In this document: positions 38,381 through 47,587 of the stretch, piece after piece
Layout: each line of letters starts with the position of its first letter
Position numbering within the stretch: position 1 is the stretch's first letter
Source of the DNA: Mycobacterium sp. 852013-51886_SCH5428379
Lineage (GTDB): Bacteria > Actinomycetota > Actinomycetes > Mycobacteriales > Mycobacteriaceae
Length of the DNA stretch: 64,000 nt
Reading direction: 5' to 3'
Assembly (NCBI RefSeq): GCF_001665575.1
Contig: NZ_LZSU01000018.1
Coordinates: 96,662-160,661 of the forward strand
The notes under the pieces: model-generated
The model's database searches: none
What the model was told of the DNA's origin: nothing
What the model saw: only the letters and a program-made list of their open reading frames with translations
Translations under genes and position numbers: made by a program

Positions 38381-39196
38381 ATGCGGATCGCACTCGCACA
38401 AATCGCCAGCACCACCGACCCGGCGCGCAATCTCGACCTGGTCGAGGACGCCACCCGCCGGGCCGCGGACGCCGGCGCCCGGCTGGTGCTGTTCCCCGAG
38501 GCGACCATGTGCCGCTTCGGGGTGCCCCTGGCCCCGATCGCCGAACCGCTCGACGGGCCGTGGGCCGACCGGGTGCGCTCGATCGCCGACCGGTCCGGGC
38601 TGACCGTCGTCGCCGGTATGTACACCCCCAGCGGCGACGGCCGGGTCACCAACACCCTGCTGGCCACGGGCGGCGGCGTGGACAGCCACTATCACAAGAT
38701 CCACCTCTACGACGCCTTCGGTTTCCTCGAATCCCGCACGGTCGCACCGGGTTCCGCACCCGCGCTGATCGACGTCGACGGCGTCTCGGTGGGACTGACC
38801 ACCTGCTACGACATCCGCTTCCCCGAGCTGTACGTCGAGCTCGCGCGCCGCGGCGCGCAGTTGATCACGGTGCACGCGTCGTGGGGGGCCGGCCCGGGCA
38901 AGCTCGAGCAGTGGACGCTGCTGGCCCGCGCCAGGGCGCTGGACACCACCGGCTACGTCGCCGCCGTCGACCAGGCCTATCCGGGTGACGAGATCGCCGC
39001 GTCCGGACCGACCGGGGTGGGCGGCAGTCTGGTCGCCTCGGCGGTGGGCGATGTGCTGGTCAGCTTGGGCGCCGAACCCGATCTGCTCGTGGCCGACCTG
39101 GACTTCGATGCCGCCCGGAAGGTGCGCGACACCATCGCGGTGCTGGACAACCGCTCGGTTGACGCGGTGTCCGGTAAGGCAGAATCGCGGGGATGA
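38381..39196 (+). CDS. Carbon-nitrogen hydrolase (nitrilase superfamily)
   Basis: A 271-residue nitrilase-superfamily amidase with the catalytic triad Glu40 (LFPEAT), Lys107 (HKIHLYD) and Cys143 (TTCYDIRFPE). Subfamily resembles Nit-type omega-amidases or deaminated-glutathione amidases; substrate uncertain. ATG start; the stop overlaps the next gene's ATG (ATGA). Counterpart of Rv0480c. Confidence 0.9.
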   Translation: MRIALAQIASTTDPARNLDLVEDATRRAADAGARLVLFPEATMCRFGVPLAPIAEPLDGPWADRVRSIADRSGLTVVAGMYTPSGDGRVTNTLLATGGGVDSHYHKIHLYDAFGFLESRTVAPGSAPALIDVDGVSVGLTTCYDIRFPELYVELARRGAQLITVHASWGAGPGKLEQWTLLARARALDTTGYVAAVDQAYPGDEIAASGPTGVGGSLVASAVGDVLVSLGAEPDLLVADLDFDAARKVRDTIAVLDNRSVDAVSGKAESRG

Positions 39197-40092
39197 CTGA
39201 TCCCTGGGCCCGCCCGGCCGACCAGCCCCCAGTCCCGCAGCCCCCGGCCTACGCCCCCGGCGGCGCGCCGACCGGCCCCCCGAGTGGCCCGGCGAGTGGT
39301 CCCCCCACCGGTGGCCCGGGAGGCCCGCCACCGGAAGGTGGACTCGGCGCCAAGATCAAGGACATCTTCAGCGATCCGCTGTCGATCGTGCTGGCCGTCG
39401 TCATCGTGGTGGCGCTGACCGCGGCCGGGCTGCTCGGCGGTGAGCTGTACGCCCGCAACCGGGCCGACGACGTGGTGTCGCGCATCGTGTCGTGTGTGGT
39501 CCAGGACGACGCCACGGCGTCGTTCGGCGCGCTGCCACCCTTCCTGCTGCAGCACATGACCGGCCACTACACGAACATCAACATCGAGACGGCCGGAAAC
39601 CAGGTCCGCGACGCCAAGGGCATGAAGGTGGCGATCGACATCAAGGACGTCCGCCTCGAGGACACCGCCGACTCCAGCGGTTCGGTCGGCTCGCTCGCCG
39701 CCAACATCACCTGGTCGGCCGACGGCATCAAGCAGACCGTGCAGGACGCGATCCCGCTGTTCGGCAGCTTCCTGTCCGGCGTGACCACCAACCCCTCCGC
39801 CGGCACCATCGAACTCGAGGGCGCGCTGGGCACCATCACCGCCAAACCCCAGGTCAACAACGGGGGTATCGCCCTGCAGGTCACCAGTCTGACCGGACTG
39901 GGTTTCACGCTGCCCCGCGAGGCCGTCCAGCCCGCGCTCGACGCCTTCACCGCTGAACTGACCCAGAACTACCCGATGGACATCAAGGCCGAGCGCGTCG
40001 CAGTGACCGACACCGGCGTCACCGCCCTGTTCTCGACGCAGAACGCGAAGATGCCCAGAAGCGGCGAGGATCCCTGCTTCAACGGTATTTGA
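39193..40092 (+). CDS. DUF2993 membrane-anchored protein
   Basis: A 299-residue protein: Pro/Gly-rich cytoplasmic leader (about 1-50), one membrane helix (about 62-83) and an external DUF2993 domain (about 90-298). DUF2993 proteins include the periplasmic mannosyltransferase LmeA in mycobacteria, but many have no known role. ATG start coupled to the nitrilase stop. Equivalent to Rv0479c. The 14-base gap to convergent deoC leaves no room for a separate terminator. Confidence 0.85.
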   Translation: MTDPWARPADQPPVPQPPAYAPGGAPTGPPSGPASGPPTGGPGGPPPEGGLGAKIKDIFSDPLSIVLAVVIVVALTAAGLLGGELYARNRADDVVSRIVSCVVQDDATASFGALPPFLLQHMTGHYTNINIETAGNQVRDAKGMKVAIDIKDVRLEDTADSSGSVGSLAANITWSADGIKQTVQDAIPLFGSFLSGVTTNPSAGTIELEGALGTITAKPQVNNGGIALQVTSLTGLGFTLPREAVQPALDAFTAELTQNYPMDIKAERVAVTDTGVTALFSTQNAKMPRSGEDPCFNGI

Positions 40093-40106
40093 GCGGGAGC
40101 TGAGGC

Positions 40107-40799
40107 TCAGGCCGTCAGAACGTCCAGGCCGTCGAGCACGGCGCGGGTGCCGGACAGTCCCAGCCGGGTGGCGCCCGCGTCGAGCATGGCCACCGCGTCG
40201 GCGGCCGACCGGATGCCCCCGCTGGCCTTGACCTCGAGGTGCGGCGAGACGGTGGCGGCCATCAGCTCGACGGCGGCCACCGAGGCGCCGCCGCACGGGT
40301 GGAAACCGGTCGAGGTCTTGACGAATTCGGCGTCGGCGTCGGCTGCCGCACGGCATGCGCCGACCAGCACCTGCTCACCGCCGAACTGCAGCAGCGCCGC
40401 GGATTCGACGATCACCTTCAGCACGGTGCGTTCCCCGATCGCGGTCCGCACCGCTTCGATGTCGGCGCGAACGGCGTCGAAATCCCCGGCCAGCGCGGCA
40501 CCCACGTCGATCACCATGTCGATCTCGTCCGCGCCCGCGGCCACGGCGTAGGCGGCCTCGTGGGCCTTGACCGCCGAGAAGTGTTTCCCGGAGGGGAATC
40601 CGACGACGGCGGCGATCGCGACGTCAGCGGGCCGCTCCTGTTTGGCGATGGGCACCATCGGGGGCGATACGCAGGCCGCGTAGACGCCCAGCTCGCCGGC
40701 CTCGGCCATCAGCGCGGCGACGTCCGCGTCGGTGGCCTCGGGTTTGAGCAGGGTGTGGTCGACGAGATCAGCAATTGCGCGGCGACTCCAACGCCCCAT
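40107..40799 (-). CDS. deoC: Deoxyribose-phosphate aldolase
   Basis: Class I aldolase splitting 2-deoxyribose 5-phosphate into glyceraldehyde 3-phosphate and acetaldehyde; deoxynucleoside breakdown. The 230-residue TIM barrel has [10 protein letters not shown] near 13-22, the Schiff-base Lys in VLKVIVES and the Lys in FVKTSTGF. The ATG at 40799 shares a base with the upstream stop (TGATG). The released acetaldehyde could be used by the aldehyde dehydrogenase at 55 kb, which is only a metabolic possibility. Confidence 0.95.
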   Translation of the reverse strand: MGRWSRRAIADLVDHTLLKPEATDADVAALMAEAGELGVYAACVSPPMVPIAKQERPADVAIAAVVGFPSGKHFSAVKAHEAAYAVAAGADEIDMVIDVGAALAGDFDAVRADIEAVRTAIGERTVLKVIVESAALLQFGGEQVLVGACRAAADADAEFVKTSTGFHPCGGASVAAVELMAATVSPHLEVKASGGIRSAADAVAMLDAGATRLGLSGTRAVLDGLDVLTA

Positions 40800-41200
40800 C
40801 AGAACGGCTCTTCCGTGCCGCCGGGGTTGCATCCCGTGGCCAGCATCGTGGCGGCGTCGACCTCGGGCCGCCACGGCTCGAGGTTCCAGCTCGTCTTACC
40901 CGGCTGCGCGAGTTCGGCGTACTGCCAGTGACAGACGAACTGTTCGCGCATGCCGGGGATGTCGGCGTCGGGCGCCGCGGCGAGCACCTCACTCCAGGCC
41001 TGATCGGCCTGCGCGACGGTGCCGGCGAGTTTCGAGGCCTCACGCGCGGCGGCCGTCGGGTACACGCGCAGGCTCGACAGGTCACCCCATTTGGCCCACA
41101 CCACGTGGTCGACGTAGGCGGGCTGGGCCGATGCGGCCGGCGCGCCGACGAGCGTCAGCGACGCCGCGAAAAGGGTTGCGATGCTAAGGGTCCTGAGCAC
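40799..41200 (-). CDS. DUF2599-type secreted protein
   Basis: A 133-residue protein with a Sec signal peptide (cut near residue 26, ASA-Q) and a mature domain of the DUF2599 type ([25 protein letters not shown] near 89-113), with two cysteines. GTG start. Function unknown. The stop overlaps deoC by one base. Corresponds to Rv0477. Confidence 0.84.
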   Translation of the reverse strand: MLRTLSIATLFAASLTLVGAPAASAQPAYVDHVVWAKWGDLSSLRVYPTAAAREASKLAGTVAQADQAWSEVLAAAPDADIPGMREQFVCHWQYAELAQPGKTSWNLEPWRPEVDAATMLATGCNPGGTEEPF

Positions 41201-41204
41201 CGGC

Positions 41205-41489
41205 CTAACGGGACTTCCCCTGGATCTCCAGGATCTTGGGGCGGACGTCGACCAGGTACACGCCGGCGGCGCAGGCGCAGATCGCAGCGCCGAAACCGCC
41301 GCTGAACAAGAAGCTCAACGCCACGCCGGCACCGAGGATCAGCAACCAGACCGGCTTGGTCAGCTTGCCGGCCGCCGTGTACGCGTCGGGTCGTTGCATT
41401 GCGGCATGAATGAATGCGTACAGTCCCACCAGGGCGACGACGATGCCCAGGGTGAAGAGAATGACGCCCGCAAGGTCGGCAAGTATCAC
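41205..41489 (-). CDS. DUF2516 membrane protein
   Basis: A 94-residue protein with two or three membrane helices (about 4-27, 45-78) and a short basic tail. It matches the DUF2516 family, always between hbhA and the DUF2599 gene in mycobacteria (Rv0476). GTG start at 41489. Four bases separate it from the next gene. Function unknown. Confidence 0.85.
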   Translation of the reverse strand: MILADLAGVILFTLGIVVALVGLYAFIHAAMQRPDAYTAAGKLTKPVWLLILGAGVALSFLFSGGFGAAICACAAGVYLVDVRPKILEIQGKSR

Positions 41490-41526
41490 CTCACCAGCCT
41501 ATGCGGGCGTCATCGGGTACGTCGAA

Positions 41527-42165
41527 TTACTTCTGCGTGACCTTCTTGGCCGCGGGCGCCTTCTTGGCAGCCGGAGCCTTCTTGGCAGCCGGGGCCTTCT
41601 TGGCCGGAGCCGGGGCGGGCGCCTTCGCGGCGGTCTCCTTGACCGGCTCGGCGGCCTCTTCGGTGCGCTTGGGCAGCTCGACGCCGACCAGCTTGGCGGC
41701 ACGCTCACCGACGGCGCGGGTCTGCGAGGCGACGGTGCCCAGGGCCTGCTCGGTCAGCTCGACGGCCTGGTCGGTGTAGGTCTCGACGCGGCTGGCGGCA
41801 TCGCCCAGCGCCGGCTGGCTGCGGAGGCGCTCGAGGGCGGCCTCGCCACGCTCGACCAGCTTGGCGTAGGTGCTCTGCGCGGCGTCGGCGTAGCCCTCGG
41901 CGGCCTTGCGCAGCTCATCGGCGGTCAGCCGGTCGCGGAGTTCGGTGACCTGCGTGGGCAGCTCTTCCTGCAGCTTGTTGATCCGGGCCCGGCTCTCCTC
42001 GACACGGCTGTTGGCGTCGGTGCGGGCCTCTTCGGCCCGGTCGCGCAGTGCGGCGACGATCTCGTTGACGGTGGCCAGCGCCAGGTCGGCAGCGCCGACC
42101 GCGGCGAGCAGCGGGGCCTTGAGGTCTTCGACGTCGAGTTGATTGCGGTCGGTGTTGTCAGCCAT
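41527..42165 (-). CDS. hbhA: Heparin-binding hemagglutinin
   Basis: Surface adhesin that binds sulfated sugars and host cells in pathogens; in environmental species it may stabilise lipid inclusions or the envelope. The 212-residue protein has a short helical segment, a long coiled coil (about 20-150) and a lysine/alanine/proline tail with KKAPAA repeats (about 182-208), the heparin-binding part. Tail repeats of 18 bases are visible at 41560-41610. ATG at 42165 has an ideal ribosome site GGAAAGGA, which lies inside the end of the regulator gene upstream (8-base overlap). Confidence 0.95.
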   Translation of the reverse strand: MADNTDRNQLDVEDLKAPLLAAVGAADLALATVNEIVAALRDRAEEARTDANSRVEESRARINKLQEELPTQVTELRDRLTADELRKAAEGYADAAQSTYAKLVERGEAALERLRSQPALGDAASRVETYTDQAVELTEQALGTVASQTRAVGERAAKLVGVELPKRTEEAAEPVKETAAKAPAPAPAKKAPAAKKAPAAKKAPAAKKVTQK

Positions 42166-42646
42166 GTCGGATGTCCTTTCCAAGATCTTCTGGGTTGATG
42201 AGTGCGTCGCCGCCGCTGATCTGATCGGCGGCGGTCGCCGGTACCTCGCTCACGTCTGCGAGCAGCCCGGCTTCGGCGAGCGCCTCGTTCTGCTGGCAGA
42301 ACGACGTGTAGATGTCGAGCAGCACATGCTTCTGCCGCTCGGTGATCGCCGCATCGTTGACGATGGCGTCGCGCACCTCATTGGGCTCGCTGGGTTCGAG
42401 GATCCCGGCCCGCACATAGAGCACTTCGGCCGATACCCGCAACGCCTTGGCGATCTGACTGAGAACGTCGGCGGACGGCTTCCGCAACCCTCGCTCGATC
42501 TGGCTGAGATAGGGATTGCTCACGCCGGCCTTCTCGGCCAGTTGACGCACAGACACCTGCGCCGCTTCGCGCTGACTCCGGATGAAACTGCCGATGTCCT
42601 GCGCCGCGTTGGTCACGACGGCGGCAAGCTTCTCGTCCTGCGACAT
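42158..42646 (-). CDS. Helix-turn-helix (XRE-type) regulator
   Basis: A 162-residue protein with an XRE helix-turn-helix at about 22-75 ([21 protein letters not shown]) and a helical C-terminal part. Its last eight bases overlap the hbhA start and contain its ribosome site, so it and hbhA are co-transcribed. In mycobacteria the protein (Rv0474) has been linked to control of RNA polymerase gene expression; targets here are unknown. ATG at 42646 preferred over upstream alternatives. Confidence 0.9.
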   Translation of the reverse strand: MSQDEKLAAVVTNAAQDIGSFIRSQREAAQVSVRQLAEKAGVSNPYLSQIERGLRKPSADVLSQIAKALRVSAEVLYVRAGILEPSEPNEVRDAIVNDAAITERQKHVLLDIYTSFCQQNEALAEAGLLADVSEVPATAADQISGGDALINPEDLGKDIRHG

Positions 42647-42737
42647 CCGTGACCCCTTTCCGAACGCTGGTGTCCGATAGCGACACAAACCACGGTACGC
42701 GGGGGTGCTAACTATTGCAAGCAGTAGTTAGCGCAGG

Positions 42738-44069
42738 TCAAAAGAGTAGCTGGGCTATCGAGTAGATGACGAGGCCGGCCAGCGACCCCACCACCGTGCC
42801 ATTGATCCGGATGAATTGCAGGTCGCGGCCGACGTGGAGCTCGATGCGGTCGCTGGCCTCCTCGGCGTCCCAGCGCTGCACGGTGTCGGTGACGATCGTG
42901 GTGATCTCGGCGCCGTATCCGGACACGATGTGCTGGGCGCCGCGGATGATCCAGTTGTCCACCTTGGTGCGCAGATCGGCGTCGTCGCGCAAACTCTCGC
43001 CGATGCGGATGACGGTGTCGGCGATGCGCGCGCGCAACGTCGAGGACGGATCGTCGACCGATTCGAGGATGATGCGCTTGGCGGCCGTCCACGCGGTCTC
43101 GGCAGCGCGGGCCACCTCGTCGCGCGCCATGATCTGCTCCTTGACGTTCTCCGCGCGCTGGATGGTGGCGTCGTCGTTCTGGAGGTCGTCGGCGAACTCG
43201 AACAGGAAGCGGGTGGCCGAGCGGCGCAGTTCGTGGTCGGGGTTACGGCGCACCTTGTCGGTGAAGTCCATCAGCTCCCGGTGGATGCGGTCGCCGACGA
43301 GGTGGTCCATCCAGCGCGGCGACCACTGCGGAGAATCGCGTTCGATCACCCGCTCGATCACCTCGCCGGCGTTCAGGGACCATTCGAAGGCTCGGTCGGC
43401 CAGCAGCTGGATCAGCGCCTCCTGGCGGCCTTCGGCGAGCAGTTGGGACAGCACCCTGCCCACCGGTGGTCCCCACTGCGGTTCGGCGATGCGCTTGATG
43501 ATCATCCGGTCGAGGACCTGCTGGACGTCGTCGTCACGCAGCATCTCCACCAGGACGCGCAGCACCGTCGAGGCCTCGGTGGCGACCCGCTCGGCGTGGT
43601 CGCGCTCGGCGAGCCACCGGCCCACCCGGCCGGCGACGTCGGCGTCGCGCAATTTGGTCTCGACGTTGGCCGGGGACAGGAAGTTCTCCCGGATGAATTC
43701 GCCGAGCCCCTCACCGAGCTGGTCTTTCTTGCGTTTGATGATCGCGGTGTGCGGGATCGGGATGCCGAGGGGATGGCGGAACAGCGCGGTCACGGCGAAC
43801 CAGTCGGCCAGCGCGCCGACCATGCCGGCCTCGGCGGCCGCCCGCACGTATCCCACCCAACCGGGGGCGCCGTGGGACTGCCACCAGGTGCAGATCAGGA
43901 ATATCGCCGTCGCACCGAGCAGGAAGCTCAGCGCGACCGCCTTCATTCGCCGCAGGGCGCGCCGGCGTTCGGCGTCGGCGGCCGAGTCGGCGCCGGCGAG
44001 CGCGTCCGCGAAACTGGTTCGGGCGGGGGCGGCGCCGATGTCGGTTCTATGAGCCACGTCGTCCATCAT
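42738..44069 (-). CDS. DUF445 membrane-associated protein
   Basis: A 443-residue protein: two membrane segments near the N-terminus (about 43-65 and 75-95) and one at the C-terminus (about 420-440), enclosing a large charged, mostly helical domain with repeated GRxLxxLLAEG-type units. Family DUF445 (YheB/YjiN-like), function unknown. Two adjacent ATG codons (44069, 44066) start it; I took the first. Divergent from the TetR gene at 44164. Equivalent to Rv0473. Confidence 0.87.
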   Translation of the reverse strand: MMDDVAHRTDIGAAPARTSFADALAGADSAADAERRRALRRMKAVALSFLLGATAIFLICTWWQSHGAPGWVGYVRAAAEAGMVGALADWFAVTALFRHPLGIPIPHTAIIKRKKDQLGEGLGEFIRENFLSPANVETKLRDADVAGRVGRWLAERDHAERVATEASTVLRVLVEMLRDDDVQQVLDRMIIKRIAEPQWGPPVGRVLSQLLAEGRQEALIQLLADRAFEWSLNAGEVIERVIERDSPQWSPRWMDHLVGDRIHRELMDFTDKVRRNPDHELRRSATRFLFEFADDLQNDDATIQRAENVKEQIMARDEVARAAETAWTAAKRIILESVDDPSSTLRARIADTVIRIGESLRDDADLRTKVDNWIIRGAQHIVSGYGAEITTIVTDTVQRWDAEEASDRIELHVGRDLQFIRINGTVVGSLAGLVIYSIAQLLF

Positions 44070-44123
44070 CCAGCACGTTTCCGGGGCGCCCGATCCGACG
44101 AGGCCGCTCCACAAGATCGGCCC

Positions 44124-44129
44124 TACTAT
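44124..44129 (+). promoter_or_regulatory. Candidate -10 box (TACTAT) for the TetR-ppk2 transcript
   Basis: TACTAT at 44124-44129 resembles the mycobacterial SigA -10 hexamer and would start transcription near 44136, giving a leader of about 28 bases to the GTG at 44164. No clear -35 seen. Confidence 0.4.
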
Positions 44130-44163
44130 CATGGGGGACTCGAAGAACGGACTGACGGGGATA

Positions 44164-44865
44164 GTGGCACAGCAGACCGAGTCGGTGGCGGTGAAGACCG
44201 ACGGACGCAAGCGGCGCTGGCATCAGCACAAGGTCGATCGCCGCAACGAGTTGGTCGACGGCACCCTCGAGGCCATTCGGCGCCGCGGCAGCAACGTCAG
44301 CATGGACGAGATCGCCGCCGAGATCGGCGTCTCCAAGACGGTTCTCTACCGCTACTTCGTCGACAAGAACGACCTGACCACCGCGGTGATGATGCGCTTC
44401 GCGCAGACCACGCTGATCCCGAACATGGCCGCCGCGCTGATGTCCAACCTCGACGGGTTCGACCTGACCCGCGAAATCATCAAGGTCTACGTCGAGACCG
44501 TCGCCAACGAGCCGGAGCCCTACCAGTTCGTGATGGCCAACAACTCCGCAAGCAAGAGCAAGGCCGTCGCGGACTCCGAGCGGATCATCGCCCGGATGCT
44601 CGCAGTGATGCTGCGCCGCCGCATGAACGAGGCCGGAATGGACACCAAGGGCGTCGAACCGTGGGCATATCACATCGTCGGCGGCGTCCAACTGGCCACG
44701 CACTCGTGGATGTCGAACCCGCGGATGAGCGCCGACGAGCTGATCGATTATTTGACGATGCTGTCCTGGAGTGCGCTCTGCGGCATCGTCGAGGTGGGCG
44801 GCGAGCTGGACAAGTTCCGCTCGATGGCTCATCCGTCCCCGATTCTGCCGCCCCGAACTGCTTGA
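44164..44865 (+). CDS. TetR family transcriptional regulator
   Basis: A 233-residue TetR repressor with helix-turn-helix at about 28-72 (VSMDEIAAEIGVSKTVLYRYF). The C-terminal domain (about 80-225) contains cysteine-poor helices; no ligand known. GTG start chosen; it gives the 233-234 residue length of Rv0472c. In M. tuberculosis the next gene is pcaA region; here ppk2 follows after 9 bases, so the regulator and the kinase are probably co-transcribed. Confidence 0.9.
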   Translation: MAQQTESVAVKTDGRKRRWHQHKVDRRNELVDGTLEAIRRRGSNVSMDEIAAEIGVSKTVLYRYFVDKNDLTTAVMMRFAQTTLIPNMAAALMSNLDGFDLTREIIKVYVETVANEPEPYQFVMANNSASKSKAVADSERIIARMLAVMLRRRMNEAGMDTKGVEPWAYHIVGGVQLATHSWMSNPRMSADELIDYLTMLSWSALCGIVEVGGELDKFRSMAHPSPILPPRTA

Positions 44866-44874
44866 CTGGACCGC

Positions 44875-45738
44875 GTGACCGACGACCTGCCCGACCTGTG
44901 GACCCATCGACCGAGTAGTCATCTGGCGTTCCGGCCCGGTGATCGCGTCGCCGACATCGACGCGGAGGCGACACCGGGATTCCGCGGCACCAAGGTCGAC
45001 GCGCCCGCACTGCTGGCCGAACGCGGCAAGCGCCTCGCGGGGCTGCAGGAGATGCTCTACGCCAACAGTCAGACCGCCGGTGACCGCCGTTCGGTGCTGC
45101 TGGTGCTGCAGGGCATGGACACCGCCGGCAAGGGTGGGATCGTCAAACATGTTGTGGGTGCGGCCAATCCGCAGGGTGTCCGGTACACGAGCTTCGGTAA
45201 GCCGACGCCGGAGGAACTGTCGCACCACTACCTGTGGCGCATCCGCAAGGCGCTGCCGCCGGCCGGGCACATCGGCGTCTTCGACCGGTCGCACTACGAG
45301 GACGTGTTGATCGTGCGGGTGCACAATCTGGTGCCGCCGGATGTGTGGGAGCCGCGCTACGACGAGATCAACGCCTTCGAGCGCGAACTCGTCGACGAGG
45401 GAACGACTCTGGTGAAGGTCGCGATGTTCGTCTCGCTCGACGAGCAGCGCAAGCGACTCGCCGAACGCCTCGACCGACCGGACAAGTACTGGAAGTACAA
45501 CCCCGCCGACGTCGACGAGCGGCTGGTGTGGCCGAAGTATCAGGAGGCCTACCAGGTCATGCTCGACCGCACGTCGACCGACCATGCGCCGTGGCACATC
45601 GTGCCCTGCAACAAGAAGTGGTACAGCCGGCTCGCGGTGATCGAGCTGCTCATCGAAGCGCTGAAGGGTCTCGAGTTGTCCTGGCCGCCCGCGACTTTCG
45701 ACGTCGAGGTGGAGAAGAAGCGGTTGGCCTCGGCGTAA
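44875..45738 (+). CDS. ppk2: Polyphosphate kinase 2 family protein
   Basis: Nucleotide:polyphosphate phosphotransferase of the single-domain PPK2 type, 287 residues. Walker A is GMDTAGKGG (80-88), Walker B-like FDRSHYEDVL (about 139-148), lid module around KYWKYNPADVDER (about 200-212). It may phosphorylate ADP, AMP or GDP from polyphosphate; class cannot be fixed by eye. The gene lies at the site where pcaA and umaA occur in M. tuberculosis. GTG start coupled by 9 bases to the TetR gene. Confidence 0.92.
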   Translation: MTDDLPDLWTHRPSSHLAFRPGDRVADIDAEATPGFRGTKVDAPALLAERGKRLAGLQEMLYANSQTAGDRRSVLLVLQGMDTAGKGGIVKHVVGAANPQGVRYTSFGKPTPEELSHHYLWRIRKALPPAGHIGVFDRSHYEDVLIVRVHNLVPPDVWEPRYDEINAFERELVDEGTTLVKVAMFVSLDEQRKRLAERLDRPDKYWKYNPADVDERLVWPKYQEAYQVMLDRTSTDHAPWHIVPCNKKWYSRLAVIELLIEALKGLELSWPPATFDVEVEKKRLASA

Positions 45739-45744
45739 GTCGCG

Positions 45745-45802
45745 CCGAGACTACGCTTTCTGATGGATTTCGGCTGATTTACGTCATATTCCGTAGTCTC
45801 GG
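45745..45802. repeat. 11-base inverted repeat between ppk2 and the DUF559 gene
   Basis: CCGAGACTACG (45745-45755) pairs perfectly with CGTAGTCTCGG (45792-45802) across 36 AT-richer bases. Could be a ppk2 terminator hairpin, an operator for the AbiEi-like DUF559 protein, or the edge of an insertion. The stem starts 6 bases after the ppk2 stop. Confidence 0.6.
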
Positions 45803-45836
45803 GAACCGATCGGCCCCCCGGTGCGCCTAACAAGAC

Positions 45837-46745
45837 ATGGGGAAGCTCATCGTCGGCAGTGAGGCACTGGCGTCCGGGGCCGTGACGAGGCAGATGCTGC
45901 GCACCAGGTTCGTGAAGGTCCACCACAACGTCTACGCGCCTGCCGGTATGGCACTCGACGCGCTGACCCGCGCCGAAGCCGCATGGTTGTGGTCGGGCCG
46001 ACGGGCGATGCTGGTCGGCCACTCCGCCGCGGCGCTGTTGGGCACCCGCTGGATGCCCGCGGACGCGCCCGCCGAGATCGCGCGGGCCCGAAAGCCTGCG
46101 CCTCCCGGCATTCTCATCCACTGCGGCGCGATCGCCGGCGATGAGGTCCGCCGCACGGGCCGGATGCACTGCACCACTGCGGCCCGCACCGCATTCGACC
46201 TGGGCCGCCGGCTTCGCGGTGACACTGCCGTGATCCGTCTCGACGCACTCTGCAACGCGACGCGATGCACCGTCGACGACGTATGGAGGGTCGCCGCGCG
46301 CTACCCCGGCGCCCGCGGCATCCGGCGGCTGCGCACCACACTCGACCTCGTCGACCCCGGAGCGGAATCGCCCCAGGAGACGCGGCTGCGCCTGGTCCTG
46401 ATCCGGGGCGGTTTGCCGAGACCCGTCACGCAGATCCCCGTCACCAACGCCTGGGGGCGCGTCGTCCGCCGTATCGACATGGGCTGGCCCGACGCGATGG
46501 TCGGCGTCGAATACGACGGCGAGCAGCACTTCACGAATCCGGATGACTACGCCAGGGACATCGAGCGGCTCGAATTCCTCGCCGAGAAAGGATGGCGCAT
46601 CGTCAGAGTCAGCGCGCGGCAGCTGCGCTACGACACCGACGAGGTGGTCAGTACTTGTAGAAGCCCTGGCCCGACTTCTTGCCCAGCTGACCCGCTTCGA
46701 CCATGCGCAGCAGCAGCGGCGGCGGGGCGTAGTGCGAATCCTTGA
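45837..46745 (+). CDS. DUF559/AbiEi-like protein with a read-through 3' end
   Basis: A 302-residue protein: N-terminal winged-helix-like region (about 1-80, AbiEi-type), then a DUF559 domain related to Vsr endonucleases with the PD-(D/E)xK-like pattern VGVEYDGEQHF and RDIERLEFLAEKGWRIVRV (about 221-257). The last 33 residues (after YDTDEVV) are Pro/Cys/Ala-rich and are read antisense through the end of fadB2 (98 bases), so the native end looks lost or replaced. Common in mycobacteria as a type IV toxin-antitoxin-linked protein; function unproven. Confidence 0.78.
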   Translation: MGKLIVGSEALASGAVTRQMLRTRFVKVHHNVYAPAGMALDALTRAEAAWLWSGRRAMLVGHSAAALLGTRWMPADAPAEIARARKPAPPGILIHCGAIAGDEVRRTGRMHCTTAARTAFDLGRRLRGDTAVIRLDALCNATRCTVDDVWRVAARYPGARGIRRLRTTLDLVDPGAESPQETRLRLVLIRGGLPRPVTQIPVTNAWGRVVRRIDMGWPDAMVGVEYDGEQHFTNPDDYARDIERLEFLAEKGWRIVRVSARQLRYDTDEVVSTCRSPGPTSCPADPLRPCAAAAAAGRSANP

Positions 46746-47508
46746 GCTCGTCGAACATCGCGTCGGCGATCAGCTTCATGGTGTCGAGCCCGATGAGGTC
46801 GGACAGCCGCAGCGGTCCCATCGGATGCGACAACCCGGCCACGACGGCCTTGTCGACGTCCTCGATCGTGGCGAAGCCCGCCTCGACCATCCGGATCGCC
46901 GACAGCAGGTACGGCACCAGCAGCGCGTTGACCACAAAACCGGACCGGTCGCTGCAGCGCACCACCTGCTTGCCGAGCACGTCGCTGGCGAACCGCTCCG
47001 TGCGCGCGATCGCCGAATCCGACGTCACCAGCGTGCTGACGAGCTCGACCAGCGGGAGCACCGGCACCGGGTTGAAGAAGTGCAGCCCCAGCACCCGTCC
47101 CGGATTCTGTGTTGCCGCACCGAGTTTCATGATCGGGATGCTCGAGGTGTTCGACGCCAGCACCGCGTCGGGGTCGTTGATGACCGAGTCGAGTTCGGCG
47201 AACACCTTCGCTTTGACCGCAACGTCCTCGATGATCGCCTCGATGACCAGCTGCCGGTCGGCCATATCCGCCAGCGACGTGGTGAACTGCAGCTTCCCCA
47301 GCGCCGCCGACTTCTCCCGATCGGTCACCTTGCCCGCACTCACACCGCGCTCCAGCGATTTGGTGATGCGGTTGCGGCCCGCGGTGACGAGCGCGTCGGT
47401 CGTCTCGAAGACCAGCACGTCGACGCCTGCGCGGGCGGACACCTCGGCGATACCGGCGCCCATCTGACCGGCACCGATCACGCCAACTCGTTCAATGGAA
47501 TCGCTCAC
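46648..47508 (-). CDS. fadB2: 3-hydroxybutyryl-CoA dehydrogenase
   Basis: NAD(H)-dependent dehydrogenase of beta-oxidation or butyrate/PHB metabolism. The 286-residue protein has the NAD motif GVIGAGQMGAGIAEV (9-23), HFFNPVPVLPLVELV with catalytic His, and a C-terminal helical domain with the substrate pocket. Length typical of the single-function form. GTG start. It lies 79 bases after the isocitrate lyase gene; in M. tuberculosis icl and fadB2 are co-transcribed, and the hairpin between them may modulate this. Confidence 0.95.
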   Translation of the reverse strand: MSDSIERVGVIGAGQMGAGIAEVSARAGVDVLVFETTDALVTAGRNRITKSLERGVSAGKVTDREKSAALGKLQFTTSLADMADRQLVIEAIIEDVAVKAKVFAELDSVINDPDAVLASNTSSIPIMKLGAATQNPGRVLGLHFFNPVPVLPLVELVSTLVTSDSAIARTERFASDVLGKQVVRCSDRSGFVVNALLVPYLLSAIRMVEAGFATIEDVDKAVVAGLSHPMGPLRLSDLIGLDTMKLIADAMFDELKDSHYAPPPLLLRMVEAGQLGKKSGQGFYKY

Positions 47509-47532
47509 TGATACTTCCTAACAGACAACGAA

Positions 47533-47573
47533 CGCACGGTCACCGACACGTCGGAACGTGCGGCGACCGTGCG
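47533..47573 (-). terminator. Stem-loop between isocitrate lyase and fadB2
   Basis: CGCACGGTC (47533-47541) and GACCGTGCG (47565-47573) form a perfect 9-bp stem with an inner mini hairpin (CCGAC-AC-GTCGG). No U-tract follows, as is common in mycobacteria. It could lower read-through from aceA into fadB2. Confidence 0.45.
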
Positions 47574-47587
47574 CTCGGCGAACGGGT

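Noticed and set aside
42816..44918. 700-codon plus-strand open frame opposite the DUF445 gene
   Set aside because: Spans the divergent promoter and part of the TetR gene; no recognisable domain.
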